64,000 nt of DNA from IMG/VR virus record IMGVR_UViG_3300003323_000790, positions 16,993 to 80,992 of that record, one strand, 5' to 3'. Below the pieces are notes generated by a model, which did not search any database, was not told the DNA's origin, and worked only from the letters and a program-made list of their open reading frames with translations. Shown piece by piece: positions 31,325 through 39,800 of this stretch. The position numbers were made by a program, and so were the translations under genes. Position 1 is the first letter of the stretch, and every line of letters begins with the position of its first letter. This stretch comes from a virus.

Positions 31325-31692
31325 GATTGGGTCCGGTCCCGCACGATGGCGATAAGTTGCTGCATATTCTGCGACAAGTTGGCATTGGCGGCGAGCATTT
31401 CTTTTCTCAGCTCGGAAACACTTACCTGAACTTGGCTGATCTGTCCCTGCAGGGCGTCGATCTCGCGATCCTGTCGACGATGGATCTCAGCCAGCTGCTC
31501 GCGGAATTGGGCGCGCAGCTCACGGATCTCTTCTCGATGCAGCTCCTTGACCTCAGCCAGAGCTTCTGTAGAGGCCTTTTTCTCCAAGGCCAGCTCATAC
31601 CTCTTGGACTCCTGGCGCAGCAGGCCCCAGATCACTAACAGGAGAGCCCCGGCCACAGAGAGTGCATAGACCAGCATTTGACTTTCAGACAT
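31321..31692 (-). CDS. Membrane-anchored coiled-coil protein of the lysis cassette
   Basis: 123 aa. One N-terminal membrane segment (~7-25), then a charged coiled coil to ~100 (EALAEVKELHREEIRELRAQ). The layout recalls XhlA-type holin partners or antiholins. A specific role is inference from position. It overlaps the holin gene by 4 bases. Confidence 0.65.
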   Translation of the reverse strand: MSESQMLVYALSVAGALLLVIWGLLRQESKRYELALEKKASTEALAEVKELHREEIRELRAQFREQLAEIHRRQDREIDALQGQISQVQVSVSELRKEMLAANANLSQNMQQLIAIVRDRTQS

Positions 31693-32119
31693 GACCGGCC
31701 TCTTTCATAAAGCGGCGCATGGTACGCCTTTGTTGTATTTTCGTGACACTATCGGACAGCACGATGCAGACTAACAACTGAGCTGTCTCGAACATAGGCT
31801 GGGTGATTTTGTAGACGCCGAGACCTTCGGAAGGGCCAAAGATGGCACCGAAAATATGCCCGGCAGACAGGAATGCGGACAGCACAGCTACCCAGCAGCT
31901 GGCGCGCACTTGGAGGGCAATTGCCAGAACCATGAGCACTAGCTCGATTACCAGCCACTCTACATACCAAATCCAAGTGGGCCAGACCCATGGGAGTTCG
32001 GTCAGCAGAACGGCAGCGACGCTGCCGGACAAGAGCATACCGCGCCCGCAGGCGCGATTGAGCCACAGGGCTGCGCAGAGCAGCACCACATAGGCAATGT
32101 GCAGCCCTGTGTAAAACAT
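31685..32119 (-). CDS. Polytopic membrane protein of the lysis cassette
   Basis: 144 aa with about four membrane helices (~5-20, 27-45, 50-72, 77-100). Trp-rich (WVWPTWIWYVEW). No family recognised. It could be a second holin or an antiholin. Its start has no clear Shine-Dalgarno and lies 3 bases after the micro-ORF stop, so it is probably coupled to it. Confidence 0.62.
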   Translation of the reverse strand: MFYTGLHIAYVVLLCAALWLNRACGRGMLLSGSVAAVLLTELPWVWPTWIWYVEWLVIELVLMVLAIALQVRASCWVAVLSAFLSAGHIFGAIFGPSEGLGVYKITQPMFETAQLLVCIVLSDSVTKIQQRRTMRRFMKEAGHV

Positions 32120-32122
32120 GGC

Positions 32123-32197
32123 TTACTGCGACGGCGGTTTTGGTGGGGTTGGTGGCGGCTCGTTACCGTTACCGCCCAGGCAGATAAATGGGTTCAT
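32123..32197 (-). CDS. 24-aa Pro-rich micro-protein or leader peptide
   Basis: ATG with GGAGAG 4 bases upstream, reading MNPFICLGGNGN and then a Pro-rich tail ending PSQ. First coding unit after the lysis promoter; its stop is 3 bases before the next ATG. It may serve mainly to couple translation to the membrane-protein gene. Its Shine-Dalgarno lies in the 3' arm of a hairpin. Confidence 0.55.
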   Translation of the reverse strand: MNPFICLGGNGNEPPPTPPKPPSQ

Positions 32198-32200
32198 TTT

Positions 32201-32229
32201 GCTCTCCAGAAATTGACTATCTGGAGAGC
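32201..32229 (-). promoter_or_regulatory. Hairpin hiding the Shine-Dalgarno of the lysis leader
   Basis: Stem GCTCTCCAG/CTGGAGAGC (9 bp), 11-base loop. On the minus strand the 3' arm contains the GGAGAG ribosome site of the micro-ORF. RNA started at the adjacent promoter would begin inside the 5' arm and could not form the hairpin. Confidence 0.65.
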
Positions 32230-32230
32230 A

Positions 32231-32259
32231 ATTCTACTAGGAAACGAACTCAGCAGCAA
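32231..32259 (-). promoter_or_regulatory. Lysis-cassette promoter
   Basis: Minus strand: TTGCTG, 17 bases, TAGAAT, directly after the tail fibre stop. Predicted start near 32222-32225. Confidence 0.65.
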
Positions 32260-32262
32260 ATT

Positions 32263-34452
32263 TTATGCCAGGTGCAGGCACTGAATCGTCAGGGTTGCGG
32301 ATGGGTTAGGGCCGGCGGCGGCCCAAACCGTATCTTGGTAGTTCGCACTGACATTCAACGCGCGGCTGTTGGCTGCCGTGTTGATCAGTCGTACAGGGAT
32401 CGACGTCGGCTCGGCCCAGCCATAGTTGCTGTACTGCAAGGAGGGCTTGGCGCCGTCAAGTACGGTCAATGCCCGTGCTGTGCTGCGCAACAGATTACGC
32501 GGCTTCGTGGCCTTGATGTCCGAGTTGTCCAGCGGCGTAGCCGTCTGAGCGTATGTAGCTGCTCCTGGCATCCTCCAGTCATCCGGGTAGGTGCCAAATC
32601 CATAAGACGGAGCAACCATGGTCACTTCCGTTGCCGTAGCAAGTTGCCAGCGTCCATCGTTGACATATACGGCAGTTGCAGCCGCATCGGTGTAGACCAG
32701 GGCGCTGGCGTTACCTGTCGGGATGCCGCTGAGGAAGCCGACCGACCAGAATTCGGTGACCGGCCGCGAGGATACCGTGCCCGTTACGGCGATGTAGAAG
32801 GGTGAGCCGGCGAGGTCGGCATTGCCGCCCCCGTAAGCTGCCGTAAGCGAAGTGACCGTACCTTGGAACACCACCGAAGTAGAGAATGCCGCGGCGGGTG
32901 CGGCACTTACTGTCAGGGCGGCCACACGCACCGTCGTATTGACGAGCATCACTGCCCACAGCGCATTACTGCTGTCGTAGCGCACTGCCAGATAGGTAAC
33001 AGCCGTGGTCGTTGCGGTCGCTACGGTTCCCAGCGTCAGCGCGCCGCCCGCTCCAACGGTATAAGGGCGAGCGGCGATCTGCGTTGCACTGGCCGCCAGC
33101 AATAGAGTAACCACATTGTCGCTGGTGCGTGGGAGCTGCGTAACGACAGACGAAACGATAGTGTTGGTCACTGCCGTCCCGGCGACAAGGGTGGCGCCGG
33201 AGATTTCCAGCCCATACGAAACGCAGCTGGTAGCCGAGGTCAGGCCGGTAATCATAAAACGCCCCGATCCCAGGCCGGCCGGAACCATGTCCTGGATCTT
33301 CGTCCAAGCGGTGCCGAGCGTAATGGAGAGCGGAGTGCCTAGTGTGATGGTACTCGCCGCGATGGTCAGGCGCACCACTTGCAGCGCCGTGCCATTGACC
33401 GAGGCCACGATCACATCGTTCGATCCGTCATTCACCATGCAGGCGTAGACGCTGCCGTCGTCGCCGGCGGCGACTAGACCAGTGCGAATTTGTGCCGGCG
33501 ACTGCAATGTCGCCGGGAAATTAGCCGGGTCGTACAGTACTGCATGCAGGCTGGCTCCGTGCACAAGCACCAGTTGCGTGGAACCGGTCAGCAGCAGTGA
33601 TTTGGTGTACAGGCCGCCGGTCCCGGCCACAGCCGAAGAGAATGTGACCTTATCCATCATGACCGTACCGTACGGGCGCGTTTCCCCTGAAATGTCCCAC
33701 TCTGCCGTGCCGCCATTCAACTCGGCTTGGCGGTCCGGAGGCAGATAGCAATCGGTGCCGGAGAATGCGTTGATGGCCACGTCATAGCCATAGCCATACC
33801 CGCCAGGACCTGCTTGGTTACGCAGTGAAAAGACATTCGGCCCCTGTTGCTGAGTAGCTGCCGCGGTAACGGAGAAGGCCGCGCCGGCGCCTGCCGGCTT
33901 ATTGACCTGATATCTATTGCTTGTGGTGCCCACCAGCATCACTGCGCTGGACGAGGTGACTTGGCCTGTGTCGGGTACGCCGGGCGCCGAGGCACTGATG
34001 GTCCAAGTGCTCGACGCGCCGGTGCCGCGTGCGCGAGTAACCGCCACGGTCGTGGAGCCGGTGCCAGAGTTGTAAGCCGTGATGGGGCCGTTCATCCAGC
34101 GCGTCGAGGGCGTAGTGGTGTCCGCGACGGTAACCCACATGCCAACCACCCAAGTCTTGCCGGTCTGGGAAGTGAATGTTTTGCTGGCCACCGATGGCGT
34201 CAGGCTAGTCGTAGACGTGCCGTTGGTATTCGGCGTGGCGATGGCCGAAGCAGCAGATGCCGCCGCATTGGCGGCAGCAGCATTTGCGGAGGCCAAAGTG
34301 GCATCCGCGTATGCCCGGTCTGCATTGGTCTCGACCATGATGTCCGATAGCATCGGCAACAGGCGAACGCGAAAACCGCCGTTCCCCATGCCGGTGACTG
34401 GATCGTCATCGTCGGTATAAGTATGGCCATTGGCGATAACAGTGGTGGTCAT
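32263..34452 (-). CDS. Tail fibre / receptor-binding-type virion protein
   Basis: 729 aa. An N-terminal Ala-rich helix (~40-70, ADATLASANAAAANAAASA) of the kind found in tail fibre trimer stalks, then ~650 residues rich in Gly, Thr, Ser and Val that look all-beta. Many short tandem-like strands with alternating hydrophobics suggest a beta-propeller or beta-helix, but I could not fix which. Last gene of the tail operon before the lysis unit, the usual fibre position. It overlaps the upstream gene by 4 bases. Confidence 0.7.
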   Translation of the reverse strand: MTTTVIANGHTYTDDDDPVTGMGNGGFRVRLLPMLSDIMVETNADRAYADATLASANAAAANAAASAASAIATPNTNGTSTTSLTPSVASKTFTSQTGKTWVVGMWVTVADTTTPSTRWMNGPITAYNSGTGSTTVAVTRARGTGASSTWTISASAPGVPDTGQVTSSSAVMLVGTTSNRYQVNKPAGAGAAFSVTAAATQQQGPNVFSLRNQAGPGGYGYGYDVAINAFSGTDCYLPPDRQAELNGGTAEWDISGETRPYGTVMMDKVTFSSAVAGTGGLYTKSLLLTGSTQLVLVHGASLHAVLYDPANFPATLQSPAQIRTGLVAAGDDGSVYACMVNDGSNDVIVASVNGTALQVVRLTIAASTITLGTPLSITLGTAWTKIQDMVPAGLGSGRFMITGLTSATSCVSYGLEISGATLVAGTAVTNTIVSSVVTQLPRTSDNVVTLLLAASATQIAARPYTVGAGGALTLGTVATATTTAVTYLAVRYDSSNALWAVMLVNTTVRVAALTVSAAPAAAFSTSVVFQGTVTSLTAAYGGGNADLAGSPFYIAVTGTVSSRPVTEFWSVGFLSGIPTGNASALVYTDAAATAVYVNDGRWQLATATEVTMVAPSYGFGTYPDDWRMPGAATYAQTATPLDNSDIKATKPRNLLRSTARALTVLDGAKPSLQYSNYGWAEPTSIPVRLINTAANSRALNVSANYQDTVWAAAGPNPSATLTIQCLHLA

Positions 34453-35303
34453 AGCAGTTCCTTAATTTCGTAAGCCTTGGAATTTGTGTTGTAGTAAGGA
34501 TACTTGATAGGGCTCAACTGCCGCAAGCGGCCGAGGAATCGCCGCCGGTATTGGTGCGTGGTGTCCGCAGTGTCCTGCACCCACAGCACCTCTTGATCGA
34601 TACCTGCTTGACGATCCATATCAAATGCGCGCGAGAGTGCCTCATCCACTCCCATGTAGTCCAAGGTGAACCTGGTCGACCGGAATGACAGCCGACGATC
34701 AAACGTCTCGGCGCCGCCGAGCGCTTCTTGTACATCGGTCGTCGTCTCCCAGCCCAGCTCCAAGTCGAAGCTAGGATTCTTGCTCGGCACCCAGCCGGGG
34801 CCGAAAAAGACCCGCCCAGCTTGAATGTAGCCGGCGGAATTATTCGTATCGTCCACCTCTAATTTCCAGTATCGCGAGTACTTGACACTAGGCAGAAGAA
34901 TAATCAGGTTGCGGTAGCTGCCAGCCAAGTCCTCTTCAAGATACTTACCGGACCACCAACGATCGTCTTCCCATTCCAGCACTGGGTAGGGGTAGATGAC
35001 TGGCCACACATCGACCCAACCGCTGTCATAATCCGTGGTGGTGAACGTCGAATCGTCGCTACCTCGCAAACGGTATTTCCCGGCCGTGGAGATGTTGTTG
35101 TTCACCAAGGCAAATACCTGGACCTGTCGCTGCCGCCCAAAATCAAGAGAAAATTGCGTGCTGGTTAAGGCAGCATTCGTACTGCGCGCGACCCTCCCGA
35201 TGGTGCGTTGCTGCAGGTTGGTGACCGGCAAGGAAGAGCGCCACGATCCTCCAGAGAGGGTTGCGGTATCGATTCGGTTCGGGAAGCCGATCATGCAGCT
35301 CAT
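34449..35303 (-). CDS. Tail tip protein
   Basis: 284 aa, beta-rich with many Trp, Tyr and Arg. SLDFGRQRQVQVFALVNNN, then W-x-x-G and YWKLEVDDTN elements resemble discoidin-like jelly-roll segments in distal tail proteins. The C-terminal part (LGRLRQLSPIKYPYYN) looks like an assembly arm. It lies between the hub-type protein and the fibre. Specific function inferred from order. Confidence 0.62.
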   Translation of the reverse strand: MSCMIGFPNRIDTATLSGGSWRSSLPVTNLQQRTIGRVARSTNAALTSTQFSLDFGRQRQVQVFALVNNNISTAGKYRLRGSDDSTFTTTDYDSGWVDVWPVIYPYPVLEWEDDRWWSGKYLEEDLAGSYRNLIILLPSVKYSRYWKLEVDDTNNSAGYIQAGRVFFGPGWVPSKNPSFDLELGWETTTDVQEALGGAETFDRRLSFRSTRFTLDYMGVDEALSRAFDMDRQAGIDQEVLWVQDTADTTHQYRRRFLGRLRQLSPIKYPYYNTNSKAYEIKELL

Positions 35304-35304
35304 A

Positions 35305-36837
35305 TCATCCCCATAAGCTAAGCGTCACTTGATAAGATTTCAGCTGATAGGAAATACCGATCAGTCGAAATAGTTTACCAGAGGACATACCATAACGGTC
35401 GATTAACAGCTCGACCACGTCCATGAAGTTCATGGCCGCCGGCAGGAGGCTGATAGGGATCGTTACCTCAAAAATGTCTCGCCGGGGGTTGTAGAGCTGA
35501 TACTGCCGGAACGCTTCCGCAGTGGCGTCAGCTTGCTGTGTGAACAAGCTCTCCACCTCCAGCTTCGTGGCCAGCTTATGCAGTTGCTTGGCTGTAGCAT
35601 CTTGGTAGGCCGCTGTGCGGAAGTCCTGCGCAAGATAGGCCTTAAACGCCGCCTGCGCGCCGGCGGCACCCGCAATATCAGTCTGCACCGTCCAGACCTT
35701 GGCGTATTTGAGGCTGACCCACCAAACGGGGATATTGTTGTCATACGCCGACAGCCGCTGGATCGAATTCGCCACGTCGAAATCCTGCAGCGAAAGCACC
35801 GGCGTGCCTGCCGGGTTGGTGAGGCGCCCCATCCGAAGCAGGCCGGTGCCATCGAACCCAAACCATGCGCCTACCGAGGCGGCCACGGTATCCATAAGAC
35901 TCAAGTACGTTGTGCTGGTATCCTGCACATAAACGCCGATCTCCCCCGGCGCAGCAAGGTCCAGCGCCGCCACGTCCGGCGCGGAGACGCTACCGGGATC
36001 TACTCCGGACGCCAGGGCGATCGAGCGCAGCACCTGTGCGACGGTACGGGACGTCGGCGTGCCTTGGACCACATCGGCCGTCACTGTGCCTGCAGGGCTG
36101 GAGCCCAGTTGGAACAGGCCCTCTGCCAAGCAGGTATTGTAGCTGCCTGCTGCCGGAGTCGACGCCAGCAAGAGTGCGTTATTGGCGAAATCTGCGCCGA
36201 GGGTGAGAATGACACCTCGGTCGTACACCAAAATCGACTGCACCGGACCATCATTAACTTGGTGCGTCAGTTTCGAGGTGTTGACTTGTATGGCGCTGAT
36301 CTGAAAAACCGAACCCCAAACGCGCGGCTTGGCTTTGCCGGCGATGTCATTCACCGTGCCGTCGATACCGTTTGGCAGGGCGTTGGTGCCTCCGTAGAGA
36401 TTTGGCTGCGCTGGGACCTCCAGCACATACTGTGCGTCTCGCAGGCGCAGGCTCAAGGTGCGCCAGTCGGCTGTGTCAATATTCTCCGCTGTGCCGTTAA
36501 ACAGGGTCGTCCATGCGGCCGGGTACGGTGTGCCTGGGTCCCCGGACCGAATCACCACTTTCTGCCCGTCGAACCCGTAATCGAGCAAGTAGTCGAGCGC
36601 TCCGTCCGCATTTGACAAGGTGGTCTCGCCGATCTCCAACTTAACTCCGCCCCCGGTAGTCGTCTGCCCTGACGCATAGGCATGCAGACTGATGCTGCCG
36701 GGGTCAATCAGGCGTGGTTCAAACGCCACATCCGGCGGCGCGTCTGTCGGGGACGTAACAAACGCCCCGCTACTGAAATACAGCGTAGTTAGGGTGCCGT
36801 GAATATCTGTCGCGGCGGTCAGTTCAAGTACGATCAT
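35305..36837 (-). CDS. Tail hub / baseplate-type protein
   Basis: 510 aa following the tape measure. The N-terminus (MIVLELTAATDIHGT, then LYFSSG) and the middle (DYGFDGQKVVIRSGD, PRVWGSVFQISAIQVN, PVQSILVYDRG) match tail proteins of Chi-like and related siphophages as I recall them. Beta-rich, no enzymatic motif. Probably part of the tail tip that the fibre and tip proteins dock to. Confidence 0.65.
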   Translation of the reverse strand: MIVLELTAATDIHGTLTTLYFSSGAFVTSPTDAPPDVAFEPRLIDPGSISLHAYASGQTTTGGGVKLEIGETTLSNADGALDYLLDYGFDGQKVVIRSGDPGTPYPAAWTTLFNGTAENIDTADWRTLSLRLRDAQYVLEVPAQPNLYGGTNALPNGIDGTVNDIAGKAKPRVWGSVFQISAIQVNTSKLTHQVNDGPVQSILVYDRGVILTLGADFANNALLLASTPAAGSYNTCLAEGLFQLGSSPAGTVTADVVQGTPTSRTVAQVLRSIALASGVDPGSVSAPDVAALDLAAPGEIGVYVQDTSTTYLSLMDTVAASVGAWFGFDGTGLLRMGRLTNPAGTPVLSLQDFDVANSIQRLSAYDNNIPVWWVSLKYAKVWTVQTDIAGAAGAQAAFKAYLAQDFRTAAYQDATAKQLHKLATKLEVESLFTQQADATAEAFRQYQLYNPRRDIFEVTIPISLLPAAMNFMDVVELLIDRYGMSSGKLFRLIGISYQLKSYQVTLSLWG

Positions 36838-36845
36838 TGGTTGCC

Positions 36846-39800
36846 TCAGTTTTTAGAGTTGTTGCTGCGCGCGACGCGCTGAGCTCTGCGCTGCTCGTCC
36901 AAGTCCGCGGCCGCCAGCTCTTCTTCTCGTTCGGCGATTGCTGCGCGCTGTGCGTTAGCTGCTTGCGCTTCCCGTACGAGGCTTTCCAACAACTGCCGCG
37001 CGACAGGGTCATAGCTTGCTTGTGGGCCCCGGGCAAACATGCCAGCGGTTTGCGCGGCTGGGTAGACTTGCGCTGGGTGCGTAAAGTCGACCAGTTCTGG
37101 CCCCCGCTCGCCGACCAAACTGACACCGTAAGCCATGCCGCCTTTGGCGTGACTATGCTTGGAGAGGTACTCATCGGACTTGTAAAAGTCCGAAGCAATC
37201 GTATCTAGGCTAACCCCCTTGTTGTAGGCCTCTATCCAGTTGGCCAGGCCTGGCGCATCCGGCTCCCGCTCCAAAATATTCCTATAGAACGAAGTGATCG
37301 CCAACTCAATAGCGCTGTGACTTGCCTGGCTCGGGTCTCCGGACGGAGTCTTGATGTCTTTCGTGGAATTAAGCGTAGCAATAGCCTGGCCCAGGGCCTT
37401 AACAGCGTCCGCCACGGCTTGCAGTCCACTAGCCGTAGTGGACGTCTGCAGACCCAAAGCATCCAGTTGCGCCTTCGCAGTGGCCAGAATGTCTTTTTGC
37501 ACACTGATCTGGCTGCGAGTCGAGGTCGCCAGCTTAGTGATGTCGTTTTGTACTCTTGTGGCATCCGCAGCGTAAGTCGGGTTGCTGGCGTTATACGCAC
37601 GGCTGGCCTTAAGGTAATCCTGAGCCACCGAGCTTAAATTGCCTTGGGCAGTCTCGTCGCCGGCTATCGCCTTGGCCACGGTATCTTCATACGTCACCTT
37701 AGCCTTAGCCAGCTTTTGCTCTGGCGTAAGGGTGCTGAGGTCGCCTTGGTTCAGCGTCTGCTGCAGGTTGTCAAGGCTGTCAGCGAACTTAGTTAAAGCG
37801 TCCACAGCCGACTGCGACTTGGTCACCAAGTCTTGGTAGGCGTCCGTCACACCTTTTGACGCCTGTGCCACGTACAGCTCTTTGTTCAGTGCGGCGAGCG
37901 CCGGCGTCAGGCCTTGCAGCTGCAGGGTCTGAATTGCGATTTGTGCGGCAGCCTTGCCGGCCGAGTTCCCCAAGGCTTCACTGATCTGACTTTGCAGCTG
38001 CAGCTCAGAGAGCATATCCTGAGTGCGCTGCTGGTTGGCTTGCTGACTAGCTTGCGCCGCCCAAGTGGCTTTCGTCGCCTCGGCCAGCGCTGCGCTCATG
38101 TCTTTCAGGGCGAGCTGGTGCTGCTGCTCCAGCACAGCGGCGGCAGCTGCCTTGTCTCCGGTGATTTCGTAGAGTTGGGCCTGCTGCTCCAAAATCGCCT
38201 TCTGCTCGTCTAACGCTTCTTTCTTTGCAGCTTCGGCCTTTTGTGCGTCCCACACAGCTTGGGTAGCAGCCGCCAGCTCGACGCTCATGTTTTGGAGGGC
38301 AAGTTGATGTTGCTGCTCCAATACGGCCGCCGCGGCTGTCTTGTTCCCGGTGATTTCGTAGAGTTGCGCTTGCTGATCAAGGATAGATTTTTGGTCTTCC
38401 CGCGCAGCGGTGGCCTTCTGCGCACCCCACACAGCTTGGGTGGCAGCAGCCAATTCGGCGCTCATACCCTTCAAGGCGAGCTGGTGCTGCTGCTCCAGTA
38501 CTGCGGCCGCTGCAGCTTTGTCTCCCGTCAGCTCATAGAGCTGGGCCTGCTGAGACAAGATGTTAGCAGTCTCTGCAGCCTTATCTACAGCCGGCGTAAC
38601 TTGCGCAAATGCCGCCTGCAGGTCCATCAGAGAGTTGAAGGTGCTCACTTGGGCGGCATCCGTCAAATCCAGCCCACTGACCAGCGCTTTAAACTCCTCG
38701 CGGGTAGTCGGGACCTTTACGTTCAACTTCGCAAATTCGGCGTTCAGTGCGGCTATAACCGGCGCATTCTGCTCCTGCGTCGTCAGGTAATTCTGCGAGT
38801 AGCTGGTGAGCTTACTCGACAGGGCATCAATGCCGCCCGACATATTAATGAATTGCTCCCGCGCGGTGAGCGAGGCGATGCCGATGGCGCCAAAAGCTTG
38901 CACACCCGTCTTGCCCAGCAGCTGCGCAATGGTGTCAGTAGATTTATAGTCGCCTGCCAAGCGCTGCAGCGTAGCGCTGGCAGCCTCGCCAACTTTACTA
39001 AAGCTGGCGATGCTCGGCAGCAACTTGGTCGATAGCTCATCCCCCACCTGCGCAAAGAACGCTGTGATGGCGTCGGTATTTTTCGTCTGGTCCGAGCCCA
39101 AGGAGATGTCGAACGCCTTGGTGTAGTCCTTCAGTACATCCGTAGACAGGCCCAGCACTGCCGCATAGCCAGCCGCCGCGACTTTCACTTGCGTGAAGCC
39201 GGACACCAGCGAATTGCTGAAGTCGCTCGGCAGTGCGGCGGTATTGGTGTAGCGCTTGTCGCTGCGGAACCAGCCACCCTTTTCCAAGATGTTGGCATAC
39301 GACTCGCCACCGGCGATGCCGGTATCCGAGATCGTGCCGCGTACACCTTGGCTCGTCACTACCGGGTCGGCGCGACCGAACAACTTGGTGTTAATGGCCG
39401 CGCCGGACAGAATATTGGCCAAGGTGCTGCCTACGCCCAGCTTGCTCAGCGAGCTGTAGACAAGATTCGTGGGCGCGGAGATCGCCTTGAAAATCGGATT
39501 GGTAATGGTGCCGTTGTTCGGGGTGAACCCCTGCTTCATGAAGCTGTTGGCCGCCTCCATACCTGCGATGATCCACCCCACAATCGGGATCGCCTTGGCC
39601 GCACCAGCGCCATAGCTCGCGGCCGCTGAGCCGGCATAGCCGCTAGACGCAGATGCAGTACCGGCACCCAAGGCGCCGCCTTGCATGCCTGCGCCAAAAG
39701 CGGATAAGGCCTCCGAGCCAAACAGTGAGCCGGCCGACGAGATCGAAGAGGCCAGGCTGCCAGTGATGCCGGAGGTCAGACCGCCATAAATTGCCTTACC

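Noticed and set aside
38241-39035. 264-aa plus-strand ORF inside the tape measure gene
   Set aside because: Antisense to the repeat region; a shadow of repetitive Ala/Gln codons.
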